64,000 nt of DNA from Monocercomonoides exilis (lineage: Eukaryota > Preaxostyla > Oxymonadida > Polymastigidae), in NCBI GenBank assembly GCA_001643675.2, contig LSRY02000034.1, forward strand, positions 620,001 through 684,000. The letters are read 5' to 3'. Made by a program: the position numbers and the translations under genes. The notes below the pieces were generated by a model, which was given only the letters and a program-made list of their open reading frames with translations, ran no database searches and was not told the origin of the DNA. How positions within the stretch are numbered: position 1 is the stretch's first letter; each line of letters begins with the position of its first letter. Positions 46,663-56,826 of this stretch are shown here, piece by piece.

Positions 46663-47237
46663 GATAATACTCTTGAAAGAATCTAACCAAATACTTCTTT
46701 CATTATTTTATCTATCAATGCATTCATTTATTCGACTTTCTATTTTCTTTTAGTATTGCTACAGCTATTCTGATTGAAAATGTTATTTTTGCACAAAATT
46801 GTTTATAACAAATAAATTTATTTTAAAAAGGAGTATATTTAAATATTTGTAAAATGGACAAACGATTTGTTTGTTGTTGATTTTTATTTATGCAGATCTC
46901 CAACAAAATCAGAAAAACAATGATCCTTTCTTCTGTTTCCTTTGTTCAAAATGTTTTTCCAAAAATATCAAACAGAATACGAATTACAATCTAAAATTAA
47001 TATGCGCATACGAGCTTGCAAAGTGTTTTTCGTTTTCCATTCAAAGATATGGAAACAACCAATTCATCATGTTGATCCAACCCATTATAAAAATTTATTT
47101 GCAATTAAATAAACTTGATCGATAAGGAGTGAGAGTCGTTCAATAATCGTAATTTTATAAACATAAGAAGCAACAAATATAAAATTTAATGTTATGCATT
47201 TCACCTAATTCGACTGTCATCTAGATAGTATTTCGCC
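46663..47237 (-). repeat. Right terminal inverted repeat, 575 bp
   Basis: It is the inverted copy of 44727-45301. A second aattaggtgaaat motif sits inside both arms near the tip and resembles the terminal aattaggcgaaat on the right side, perhaps a sub-terminal binding site. Confidence 0.9.
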
Positions 47238-47245
47238 TAATTATG

Positions 47246-48425
47246 AATATGTTTGAAAAAAAATCACTGCCGAAGCAGATTTCTCCGCAGCACTCACTAT
47301 GCTTTTTTTTCTTTATCTTCCACTTCCATTTCCACTTCTTCCGCTTTGATCTTCCGCTTTGTCTCTACAGCCTCCTTTTCATGTGCTAGCTCACTCAGCT
47401 ACTCCACAACCTCCACGTCCACTTCCCCACCCTCTGCCCCATCTGTTCCGAACCGCCTCACCACTCAAACTCCGCTTCCTGCATCTCTAGGTTATGCCTT
47501 CGTGCGTTTTCTCCAGACTCCACAAGCCTCCGCTGCCATCCACAGTACCGCACAATCACCACCATCACCATCACCGCCTCGCTCATCCCAAAAAACAGGA
47601 TGATCGCCCACCTTAACAGCACAAACAGGCTCAGCCTCCTTCCAGCCCTTTCCTCTTTCCGTTTCTGCACAGTCGCTGATGTCACATTGAACTTTCTTCC
47701 TTCCTCTGATTCCTCTCCTGCCCTCCCCTCTGCTCCTTTCACGCCTACCCGCTCCTCCACAGCCAGCTTCTCTATCAAATACACTCCCCACTCCACCACC
47801 TCCTCTTCTGCTCCGATCTTCTCAATCACATTCTACCAGATCCTCCTGTTTCCTCTCCGATCAGTGATCTACCCTGTATTTTTAAAACAGTGTGTCATCA
47901 TCCGTTCTTTTCTATTGGCCACATACACAAGTATTAGGAAGTGCAGGCAGCACTGCTCAGTTTCCTCTACACGAACAACAACTGCACATCCACTCCACCC
48001 CCCCCCCCCCCCCACACACACACACACACATACACACACACACACACTCATCTATCAAACAGCTCTGAACTGGCAGAAAGGACTCGCCGATTGCCACCTC
48101 CACTCTTCTCCTCCAGACGCCCTCTTAGCTCAGGATCGTATTCGGCTCGCATTTGCTCTGTTTTGGCCCCCTCACCACACACTCCTCAACAACCAGCACG
48201 CATTCCTCTTTCCTCCTCAATATCCCGTTCCCATTTTCGAATGTTATTGGGATGCAAATAACTGTGACTCTCTCAACGACAACCCTGCTGCTGTGCTGTG
48301 CTTTTCGAAAACCCCTGCCTGCTGACAAATTCCCACAGCACAGTGTTCTCCACAGCACCCATCCAACAGCGCGCACAATCTTCTCCGAACAGCCAATCGC
48401 TTCTAATCCTCAGCCTTAAAACTCC
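47246..48425 (-). pseudogene. GC-rich island of decayed coding sequence
   Basis: Composition is close to 50% GC, the highest in the window, and ends abruptly at the transposon edge on the left. Minus strand gives protein-like pieces: GAEEEVVEWGVYLIEKLAV (about 47825-47760), GEESEEGRKFNVTSATVQK, then at the left end AVETKRKIKAEEVEMEVED. They resemble Glu/Lys-rich helical proteins of this genome but are broken by frameshifts. The plus-strand frame 47600-48325 is Ser/Pro/His-rich and reads as a shadow. A 16-C run and CA repeat interrupt it. No domain assigned. Confidence 0.35.
47998..48047. repeat. Poly-C tract followed by (CA)n
   Basis: A C16 run at 47998-48013 passes directly into about 17 CA units with one TA interruption. 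A G/C homopolymer of this length is exceptional in such an AT-rich window and is a likely assembly-error site. Confidence 0.9.
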
Positions 48426-48983
48426 TGCCATTGTTTTTGTTTTTATAAGCACATCTTTATTCCTCCATTTCTTTACGAAGAACATGCTAAAATAATACAA
48501 ATGAGAAAGAAAAAATATTTGAATAAACGAAAAAATAAGAATTATTCACAAACAATAAATACAAGAATTCTAACAAGTTGAAAACATTATAAAAGATATT
48601 TCAACAAGAAAAAAAACGCAAACATTTGTTATATGGACTATTGACTTAAATCACGTCAGTGACAGACAGTGACGTAAGTGCCGTGGTATTTATACTGAAA
48701 AAAATTAATCACGACACAACCTATAGTTTTTTAATTAATTAAAAATTATCGATTGAAAAATTTTCAATAATAATTATTATAAATTCCAGTGAAGCAAAAA
48801 ATCAATTGTTAAAAAAATTCAACTTTTGTATGCATTTTCTTATTTGATGAAAAAAATATTTTTAAAAAATTATTGAATTAAATTTTTTTCGGTCACGTCA
48901 TGTCACTCGAAAAATGTTCACGTCAGAAGGCATGCGACGCAGATGTTTAAATTTATCAATAAAAATTTTTGTTACAGTTTGTG
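48426..48983. other. AT-rich spacer with gtcagtgac cluster
   Basis: No gene. Clustered motifs at 48654-48690 (gtcagtgacagacagtgacg, gtgccgtgg) and 48893-48930 (cacgtcatgtcac, cacgtcag) suggest the degenerate ends of a short element, similar to 43781-44202. Confidence 0.3.
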
Positions 48984-49359
48984 CAAAAAATACAGGACAT
49001 CGCAAAAAATACCGGACAAGATCGATATCTCAATGACCGCAAGAAGAAAAATTCTGTTAAATTTCCTCAAAATATATCTCATCAATACAAACTCACGTGA
49101 TACACAAGACTTTCATCACTTCCTCGTTTATGCTCAGAAAAAAAAATATCGAAATATCGGAGAAATAGGATTTTGAGTTTCTCAGAGATTTCGATATTTT
49201 TTTTTCTGAGCATAAACGAGGAAGTGATGAAAGTCTTGTGTATCACGTGAGTTTGTATTGATGAGATATATTTTGAGGAAATTTAACAGAATTTTTCTTC
49301 TTGCGGTCATTGAGATATCGATCTTGTCCGGTATTTTTTGCGATGTCCTGTATTTTTTG
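48984..49359. repeat. Near-perfect palindrome of about 376 bp (fold-back element)
   Basis: The arms 48984-about 49168 and about 49175-49359 are inverted copies of roughly 185 bp separated by only a few bases (around taggattttgag). The same peptide frame therefore appears on both strands (48943-49176 plus and 49364-49182 minus). Such a structure would extrude a cruciform or form a long RNA hairpin if transcribed. It lies between the long-inverted-repeat element and a pogo-type pseudogene. It is either a fold-back MITE or a palindromic duplication. Confidence 0.9.
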
Positions 49360-49934
49360 TTCAAACAATATTATAAAATTTGTATCGTTCTTTTTGAAAA
49401 GTCTCAAATGTTTAATATTCTTGTGTCATAAAATTTTCATATTTTGAGGAAATTTCTATGCCCACTTTCAAAACAAGACTTTCAAAGAAGCTAAAACTTG
49501 CTAATACTGTAATGCACATTCTGGTGAAGTTTCATGAGCGGGAATTGAAATTGTCTCGAAATACGAAATTTCTGTTTAATTTGAATATTTAACAAAAAGA
49601 TTTTTTCAAAAAAAATTTTTTTTCGAAAAATTCGTTTGATTGGATTAATTACCAATCTGTCGAAAATGAGGAAACCTGTGGAAAATCCGGTTGTCCAAGT
49701 TATCTGAAAACCAAAAAGAATAAAAAAAAAGATGTCAAAATTAAAGATAATGAACGAAACGTCTATCAAAAGCTCAACCCCTGCGCAGCTTGAAAGAAAA
49801 TTATTGCAATCATCGAAAAAACTACCAAGTTCCAAAGAAATAACAACAGACTTTTGTTGATTAAATAAAAGTTAAGAATATTCATCTTATGAATAAATAA
49901 AACCAAATGACTATTACTTCACATTTATTAATTC
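49360..49934. other. AT-rich spacer
   Basis: Only a weak minus-strand frame (49835-49491) with composition typical of non-coding DNA here. Nothing recognised. Confidence 0.45.
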
Positions 49935-49994
49935 TTGATTGTTAATAATTGGCTTTCTTTCATCGAAATTCTTTTTTATATGATTAATTCTATT

Positions 49995-51660
49995 TTTGAT
50001 CAAATGAATAATAATGGAAATGACAAAAAAATATCTTCCAAAGAACTTAATAGGCTCATGCCAGTATCAGATTACCAAAATCTTTCATCTCCTTCCCAGA
50101 AAGTCTTTGAAAAAAAAAGAAGTATGCTGTTACGTGGAAAACTGCTGTGAGATCCCTTGCTATTTCAAATGGAACATGGGAAAGAGGAATGGCTGCTTTG
50201 AAAGCAAAACGACAAGTTGGCGAAATCGACAGACTTGCAATTATCACAAAAAAACAATTGGAAACGGTTGAAAATCACGTTATTGCACTTCTATCTGAGA
50301 AAAGAATAGTCTGACTGAAGGATATTCAATCAATATTCTAAAAAATTAGATTATTTTGTTCTTCAATTTTTGTATATTGTAGATACAATACATTTTGAAT
50401 ACAGATTGCGAAAGCAAAGCAAAAAGAAATAAAGTCAACTCCAAATTTTCGAATGATTTGAGAAAAAGAAGTCCAACTTTTAGGATATCAATTTCCAAGC
50501 CTATGGAAATTGCAAAAATTAACGCACAATCTCCAGAAGCAATTCATTCGTGGATCGAAAAGTTATCCTCCATCATCACAGTCAATGGTATTTATGAGGC
50601 TAATCTTGACAATTTTGACGAATCTTCAGTTCGTGTTGGTGATGGAACAGATAAACTCGTTATCTGCTTGAAAAACCAATCCCCTCCTTCCCCATCTTCA
50701 TTGCCAAATATGGAAAATGCAACTGTTTGTGTGTGCATTTGCGCGGACGGGTCACATCTTCCTCATATACTAATATACCCTCGAAAAAAGATTCCGCAGA
50801 AATTCTCCAATTTTTCTTCATTCAATGTATCCAATGAGGGATCTTCATCTGGATGGATATCTGCTGAATTGTTTCGAAGGATAATGACAAAGAAATGGCT
50901 TCCGTTTAATGCAAACAAGCTTTAACTCTCATCTTCGAAAAAAGCGTGACTTTTATGGGATAATCACCGAACTCACTTCGATTCAGAAGTGATTGCATTC
51001 TCGGAACAAAGAAATATCATCATTGAATATTTCCCTTCAAACATTTCTCACCTTTTGCAACCTTGCGATAACAGTGTGTATGCAAGGTTAAAGCAAGTTA
51101 TACAAAACTCATTCGTAAGGCCAACTCTATTTTCAACCTCTTCATGCAGAAAAGCTTTGGCAGATGCTTTGCCAGAAGCTTTAACAGCAGTAACAACTCC
51201 ATCAGTCATCAAAAAAGCCTTCATTAACAGCGGTGTCCTCAGCAATGGATCTGGATCTGTGTTGATGAAGCTTCCTCAGTCTTCTCAATACTTCATTCCT
51301 TCTCATTTGCATTGTTTCGACTTTTTCGGAAAAGAAATAACAAAAGAAAAGTTTCTTGATGAATGGGATAAAGAAAATGAAAAAAATAAGATGAAGATTG
51401 AAGAAATTGCAGAAAATGAAAAGGAAATTGAAGAAGAAGAATTGCCTTTGGAGAAAAAAGTGAAAAGGTCATTCAGAAAAATTAAGAATGATAACGATGA
51501 AACAAGTGATGAATTTGACCCCTTTGAACGTGAAAATCGAAAAAGAAAAGTGAGAAGAGTAAATGATTCGAGTTTTGTATTTTTTTTGATGTGTTTTTTT
51601 CTTTTTTCATTTCAAAAAATATTGGTGCCAATAAAGAAAAAAGTGCCAATAAAAAGATGA
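49995..51660 (+). pseudogene. pogo/Tigger-type (DDE_1) transposase pseudogene 1
   Basis: Broken frames read in order. At about 50124-50310 there is a psq-like DNA-binding segment (KYAVTWKTAVRSLAISNGTW, then KAKRQVGEIDRLAI), ending in TGA. At 50395-50925 comes the region NDLRKRSPTFRISISKP, then IHSWIEKLSSIITVNGIYE and NFDESSVRVGDG, with the first catalytic Asp in N-x-DES. After a stop and frame change, at about 50950-51100, LLWDNHRTHFDSEVIAF (second Asp) and NISHLLQPCDNSVYARLK (third Asp in the QPxD motif) follow, then SVIKKAFINSGVLSNGSGS and a Lys/Glu tail to 51660. The order N-DE..L-D-NH..QP-D is diagnostic of pogo-like Tc1/mariner transposases, including the C-terminal AFxxSGV segment. Multiple lesions make it inactive. 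Upstream limits and TIRs are not determined. Confidence 0.85.
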
Positions 51661-52031
51661 CCCCATGTCCTTTTTGTTCTGAGCGTATGTGAATAATTTC
51701 AAAAAATGTTTTGAAACTTCACTTTTTTTTTTTTTGCAGTTGCACACTTACAAACACAAAATAAAAATTCAAAAATTTTCATAATTTTTTGAAAGTTTAA
51801 ATTTTGCTTCCAAACAAACAGTATTTTGTTGTTTTGCATGTTTTTGTTATTGAATAGAAATCTATGTGCGAAATGAAACAAAAAATAGAATTACATTTCA
51901 ACTATGAGTCACATTATCAACGTGATTAACGAGGAAGAAAACAATAGAAAAACACTATAATATTCACAAATACATGTTATATGAAATAAAAATAATGTTA
52001 AATTTCTCAAAAAGAATTATAAATATCAATT
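51661..52031. other. AT-rich spacer downstream of two converging genes
   Basis: Nothing recognised beyond A/T-rich sequence; presumably it holds the 3' end signals of the surface-protein gene. Confidence 0.45.
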
Positions 52032-54554
52032 CTACTCTTGACTGCTCATTTCTTGTTCTTTGCTTTCGTCTGCATTGTGTTTGGCCTTCTTTTTCTTGAC
52101 AACCACAACAATGATAACAACCACAACAATTGCAGCAATAACAACTACAACAATAGGAACAACAATAGCAACAACAGTTCCGGCATTTGATTTCTTCTTG
52201 CCTTTTGGAGCAGGTCCTTCTGGAGTTGGATCTCCTGGAGTTGGATCTTCCTTCTCCTTCAAATACTTCTCATACACATCCTCAGGCTCTGATTCTTCAT
52301 CAATTGCTCCCTCGATCCACCCAGAAGTTGATTCATCATAATCATTCGCGAACGCAAAGGCATCTTCTTGTTTGCAGAATTCTTCGAAGTCCAAGGCAAT
52401 GATGAACAGAGAAGTTGTTTTTGAGCCAGCTGTGTTTGAGCTGTCAATATCCAGATTGTGTTCTGAAGGAAGTTGCAGATTCGATGTGGCCTTGGGCATG
52501 TCAATGATTATTGCTCCTGCTTTCCCTTTTGGCGCTGTGCATGACTTGAATGAACATTTGCTTGACCTTCCAATGGCCACTCTTGATTCTTTTGAACTGA
52601 GGGTGATATCCAACCCTGCTGCTGCTCCTTTCTCCGATTTCACTTCATTCATGTTCAATCCTTCGATTGACACCTTCGAAGATGAATCACTCTTATCTCT
52701 GATACTGATTGCTGCTCCATTTTGAACATTCACTTTGCTGATCTCCACTCTGTTCAAAGACACTTCACTGGCTCCAGAGAATGAAAATGGTGATGATGAA
52801 AATGAAACTGTGTTCCTTTCATCTGTGCATGTTACAGTATTCAATGTGACTTTCCCTCCAGTTACACTCACAAGACTGCCAGACATAGAACCATCTTCAT
52901 CACCATTTTTCACCATTTCATCGGGTGATGTTTGCGAACTGACTCTGATAAATTTACAATTGCTAATTGTAAGTGATGTTGATTCTTCATTTGCTTTTAT
53001 CACATAATTCCATTTTGTTTCAGATATAGGAAAGTTGAATGCCAAATACTTGAATTCTACTTCTTTTTCGCATGTGAATAGAATTGATGAAGCTGAAACA
53101 TCACAATTAATGGCAACTTCTGTATTTCCATTTTCACTGCTGTTCACTCCTTCAACGGTTATTCCCTTTTCGTTGCTAATAAGAATTTCTTCTGCTGTAA
53201 ATGGGCTTTCGTCTTTCACAATCTCGATGAAGTATCCGTCAGAACAAGGAATTTCATCAAGTTTACTGAATGCTCCTTTCAATGAGCTCGACGGTGAAGA
53301 ACTTGTCAACCCATCTCCTGTTCCTTTGCTCTTTACAAATATCTTTCCTGAAAGATCGAAATACATTAACACAAAATCGTAAATTTTTCCTTTGTTTTCA
53401 TGATATGCTGCAACAAACCACAAATTATCGCGAGTGTAATTTGCTGCAAAACTCTTTTTCATTTCTGCTGCTATGTCTTTGAATAATGAATCATTTTGCA
53501 TGCTAAAGCATATTCCTGTATTCTTTTTTAACTCGTCTTCTCCAGATGAACAGTTGTCAAATATCAGATTTCTTCCGTCTTCTGGCAAGTTCAGTTGACA
53601 TGTGGATTTAATACTCGAATATTTCACATATACACCTCCTGCGTAATCATGAAGCTGAGAGGAACATGAAGAAAAAGATGTGACTCCACCGTCTCCGATC
53701 GAAAATGTACTCTCGTCATCCATAATTTCCACAAACATTGATCCATATATTAGGCATTTTATCTCAGAAAATGTGCAGTTATTCAATAAAACATTCATTT
53801 TACTGGTTCCAAAAGATGAAATAAAAATTGCACATGTTGATATAGCTTCAACATTTTTCAAAGAAAAATTTGATAATATCACTGTCTCTGCGCCTAAAAT
53901 TCTGAATATGTAATCTCTTGATATTAATGTTTTTGTTTCATCTGTGCATTCAACTGATTCCATCGTCAACGATCCTCCCGATGCTTCAACAAGTCTGTAA
54001 TTGATCTCGTTTCCAGTTTTTGTTCGAACAAATCTGCAATTGCTTATGGATAATGATGCCATATTGCTGAGTATCAAATGATACGCTCCTGATGTTTGAT
54101 CCCTTTTTCTCAATGTTGTTGGAAATTGAAATGTCAAATGTTGGAATGTTACAATTCCACTGCATTCGATAAGATTACATCCCGGATGTACGTCACAGTC
54201 AATTTCCACATCAGTATTTCCGCTTTTATCGCTATACACTCCTTCAATCGTAATTCCATGTTCTTTGTTAAATACAACGGCTTCTGCAGTTAATGGATTT
54301 TCATCAACAACAATTTTCATGAAGCATGAGTCTTCGCTTCTTAGCAGGCCATATGCATCATTCAATGATTTCTTTTCCTTTCCTATCTCCAAACCACTGT
54401 TGCTTTCGTTCCCGCTTTGCTTCACATAAACTGTTGAAGGCATTAATGGATCTTCTTGTGAGCAAATCAATGCGCACATTTGAAAAAGGATGGTTATCCA
54501 AATCATTCTTTTTATTAAGCTGAAATTATGTAACATATTGATCAAACTTTGCAT
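52032..54554 (-). CDS. Single-pass surface protein with two beta-helix-like modules (840 aa)
   Basis: One uninterrupted frame, stop TAG. The N-terminus has a basic start and a hydrophobic core (IWITILFQMCALICS), a signal peptide. In-frame ATGs at 54554, 54536 and about 54506 could each be the start. Two copies of a module of about 360 residues follow. Each opens with VYVKQSGNESNSGL or IFVKSKGTGDGLTSS, then a charged KxVxDExPxTAEx segment, GITIEGV or GITVEGV, and Ser/Val strands typical of parallel beta-helix surface proteins (LILSNMASLSISNCRFV, ESTSLTISNCKFI). A Pro/Gly spacer (about 770-791) leads to a Val/Ile membrane helix (about 792-819) with a KKKKAKHN cytoplasmic tail, Glu/Ser-rich at the end. 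It is shorter than the 3638-aa protein and has no kinase part. The role is presumably cell-surface adhesion or shielding (inference). The plus-strand frames over it are shadows. The gene starting at 63745 is a paralogue. Confidence 0.9.
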   Translation of the reverse strand: MQSLINMLHNFSLIKRMIWITILFQMCALICSQEDPLMPSTVYVKQSGNESNSGLEIGKEKKSLNDAYGLLRSEDSCFMKIVVDENPLTAEAVVFNKEHGITIEGVYSDKSGNTDVEIDCDVHPGCNLIECSGIVTFQHLTFQFPTTLRKRDQTSGAYHLILSNMASLSISNCRFVRTKTGNEINYRLVEASGGSLTMESVECTDETKTLISRDYIFRILGAETVILSNFSLKNVEAISTCAIFISSFGTSKMNVLLNNCTFSEIKCLIYGSMFVEIMDDESTFSIGDGGVTSFSSCSSQLHDYAGGVYVKYSSIKSTCQLNLPEDGRNLIFDNCSSGEDELKKNTGICFSMQNDSLFKDIAAEMKKSFAANYTRDNLWFVAAYHENKGKIYDFVLMYFDLSGKIFVKSKGTGDGLTSSSPSSSLKGAFSKLDEIPCSDGYFIEIVKDESPFTAEEILISNEKGITVEGVNSSENGNTEVAINCDVSASSILFTCEKEVEFKYLAFNFPISETKWNYVIKANEESTSLTISNCKFIRVSSQTSPDEMVKNGDEDGSMSGSLVSVTGGKVTLNTVTCTDERNTVSFSSSPFSFSGASEVSLNRVEISKVNVQNGAAISIRDKSDSSSKVSIEGLNMNEVKSEKGAAAGLDITLSSKESRVAIGRSSKCSFKSCTAPKGKAGAIIIDMPKATSNLQLPSEHNLDIDSSNTAGSKTTSLFIIALDFEEFCKQEDAFAFANDYDESTSGWIEGAIDEESEPEDVYEKYLKEKEDPTPGDPTPEGPAPKGKKKSNAGTVVAIVVPIVVVVIAAIVVVVIIVVVVKKKKAKHNADESKEQEMSSQE

Positions 54555-55478
54555 AAAACTTTTGACAAAAAACAGATATAAAAAATTGCATTAAGAAAAC
54601 TGAGAAAAAAAAACATAACAACTGAGAATAACATTTATTGTTTCGAAAACTCATTTAACACTTTTCTAAAATGTGAATGTTTCAACAATGTTTTTTCTCT
54701 CAATATATCTTATTTTTGTTAGTAATCTTTTGTTGATAACAATTATCTTGATTAATTTGATTTCAATGTATTCTCAAAACTGCAAAGAATACTTGTGTGA
54801 GTATAATTACAAGACTTTAATATTCACAATCTGAGAGAAAAAAAACATTTTTTTTTTGTTTGTTTGTTAAAATAGATATATGGTACGATATTTATTGATA
54901 CCCAAATTTTGTTCCACTGGACTTTTTTACCTTTTTTCAAAATAAAAAATTTATCTAATATTGTGTAAAAAATTTTCCTCATTGAAATGTTGATTATAAC
55001 AGTTTTAAATATACAAGTGAATTAAGATCAGTTGCCTTGAAAAATGTTTTCAATTTCTTTTAAAACAAGTTGGTCAAATGAAAGTCAAATTCTTTTTACC
55101 AATTTGAGATTCGATCTATGATGGTTTGATCAGAATATAACAAAAAATACGACTTTTTTCCTTTCAAAGCCAAGACAATCGACTTTGTGGTTGTTTCTAT
55201 TTAGGGAACTTATATTATTTTTGTAAAAAAGAAACTGTTAGAGCTTTCCCGCAAACTTTTCATGTTGCAAGATATTTAACGAAGTTTGTGTTTTTTGATT
55301 AAACTGTTAATTGAAGGATATCGTCTTTGAATTGAATTTGGCTCAGACAACCAGAATGATGTCGTTTTCTAACGGAAAATCTGAAGCCTGAATTTGGAAG
55401 ATGAACCCAAAGATGAGGATTTCTCGTTTGTTCATGTTCACTTTTTGTCATTTCAGTTGAGACTTTTTATATGCAATT
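54555..55478. other. AT-rich intergenic region between divergent genes
   Basis: Promoters for the minus-strand surface protein and the plus-strand helical gene should lie here, but no element is evident. At 55352-55455 a short region with ATGATGTCGTTTTC and a GTTTGT..TTTCAG segment may be an upstream exon and intron of the 55479 gene; the frames do not join cleanly. Confidence 0.4.
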
Positions 55479-56826
55479 ATGATTCTTGAAGAATTGCTGG
55501 ATGAACTGGTTGAATGCGATGACGATGGACAAAAACAGACAATAAATCGAATGGAAGAAGCGACTGATGAGATGAACAAAGAGGAACTTGAAGCTTTTTT
55601 CACAATTGAAATATTCAACAAAATGGACAAAATGATTGAGGAGAAGAAATTGTCATTGGGAAATGCCATTCATTTTCTAATTCACATTGGATATTGCAAA
55701 ATGATGGATTATTTCTTAAATGATGATTTTTTTTTCTCTTCATTATACCACAGAATTGAGAAGATGATTTTTGAAGAAGCTGCGAAAAACGATGGAAGGA
55801 ACGAAAAAATGCTGATCGTGATGTGTGAGTGCAGCGCTATTATGCTTGATTTTGTTATTGTCGGTCCATTACGGTCAGTTTGTGTAAGATGCCTTTTGGA
55901 TGTTGCATTGAGGAAAGACGAAAGCAAGGAAACGCAACAAGAAGTGGAAAAGGCATTGACTACTCTGAGCTGCATAAATCGATGCAATGTTTGAACATAA
56001 TTTACGATTCAAGGACTTTCTTTAAATTTTCTTTTCTTTTCTTTTCTATTCTATTCTTTTTGAATAGAAAATGGGCAAAGAACTGTATTTGAAGGAGATC
56101 ACAGATATCATCCAGTACCATCAGAAACACCACATCCTTACTAAAATTGCTTATCAATCGGCCTCGGTGTTTTTGATGTTGAGATCTTTTACTGATGACA
56201 GTTTGAAAGATATAATTGCTTCTGAATTGCATTTGGTTGAAGAAGCTGCAAAAGAATTGAATGAGCTGAGAAGAAATTTTGATTGGGCGCAAAATGAAAC
56301 CGGAAGAAAGGAAAAGAGAAAGTTGTGGGAATTTGGAAGATGGCTCAATGCGCTTCCTCAATTCTTTTGTTTCACAAAATCGAGTTGTGAAGGAAGTGCA
56401 GAGTTGATTTCAAGCCTTGTGTCTCTCAGCAGAGCGTCGAATGAACACTTCAAAGGAATCAGTGCAGCTTGCATTCATATTTTTGCTGCAATGATTTCAT
56501 CGAAATGTGCAACTGTCACTGACTTGCTGAATAAAGGTGCAATTGATGTTGCTTTGGAGATAATACTGCAACCAACATTGTATAGAGGTGTTTTCCATAA
56601 AAGTCTGGAATTCTTTTATCTGATTTCCAGAAGATCGAAAGAGAAGACGGATGGTGAAACGTGCGAATCGAAAGGAAAAGCTGCAAAACTGGAGATGTTT
56701 GAAAAGATGGAAGAAGAAGGATACGAAGACATTGTAACAAGCTTTCATGGAGCAATTGCTTTTGCTGACATTGAATTCATTCGCAGTCTTTCGTTATCTG
56801 TTTCCGATTGCTTATTTTATGTGTAA
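55479..56826 (+). CDS. Lys/Glu-rich helical-repeat family protein, tandem copy 1 (about 422 aa)
   Basis: Exon 1 is 55479-55988 and exon 2 is 56068-56826, joined in phase 0 over a 79-bp GTTTGA..AATAG intron (INRCN-KMGKELYLKEI). The protein is almost wholly helical. The first half has EMNKEELEAFFTIEIFNKM, DKMIEEKKLSLGNAIHFL, IHIGYCKMM and CVRCLLDVALRKDES. The second half has IIQYHQKHHILTKIAYQSA, ELHLVEEAAKELNEL, TDLLNKGAIDVALEIIL and MEEEGYEDIVTSFHGAIAF. The pattern (ARM/HEAT-like helices ending in EEEGYEDI) matches a large hypothetical family that I associate with Monocercomonoides-type oxymonads; its function is unknown. Domain order and length match copy 2 at 58.9-60.4 kb, so the pair looks like a tandem duplication. 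The true N-terminus may lie in an upstream exon, because the match to copy 2 continues left of this ATG (LYAIMILEELLDEL). Confidence 0.8.
55989..56067 (+). other. Intron of helical family copy 1
   Basis: 79 bp, GTTTGA..TGAATAG, phase 0, at the same protein position as the 58-bp intron in copy 2. The position is therefore conserved after duplication. Confidence 0.8.

Larger units (their letters stand above)
44727..47237. mobile_element. Long-terminal-inverted-repeat DNA transposon carrying host-gene sequence
   Basis: The two ends, 44727-45301 and 46663-47237, are inverted copies of exactly 575 bp with no visible indel and only a few mismatches (for example one near each outer tip and two near the inner edge). 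An identical 84-codon frame occurs in both arms. The flanking octamers ttattatg (44719-44726) and taattatg (47238-47245) match at 7 of 8 positions in direct orientation and are a candidate 8-bp target duplication. Long inverted ends with 8-9-bp duplications are typical of Mutator-like and some hAT elements; the superfamily is not settled. The 1361-bp interior has no recognisable transposase, so it would be non-autonomous. It contains a fragment of the host Lys/Glu-rich helical family (see 45421-45560). Confidence 0.85.

Noticed and set aside
44839-47125. The identical 84-codon frames in both transposon arms as real genes
   Set aside because: They are the same arm sequence read in opposite directions, with AT-driven composition and no domain; a frame preserved by arm identity is not evidence of coding.
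47600-48325. Plus-strand open frame of 241 codons rich in Ser/Pro/Thr/His
   Set aside because: It includes the poly-C and CA repeat and reads like the antisense of Glu/Lys-rich sequence; the minus strand has the more protein-like pieces.
48943-49364. The matching 77- and 60-codon frames on opposite strands as genes
   Set aside because: They are a by-product of the palindrome.
52060-53913. Several plus-strand frames of 70-117 codons
   Set aside because: They are antisense shadows of the 840-aa surface-protein gene.
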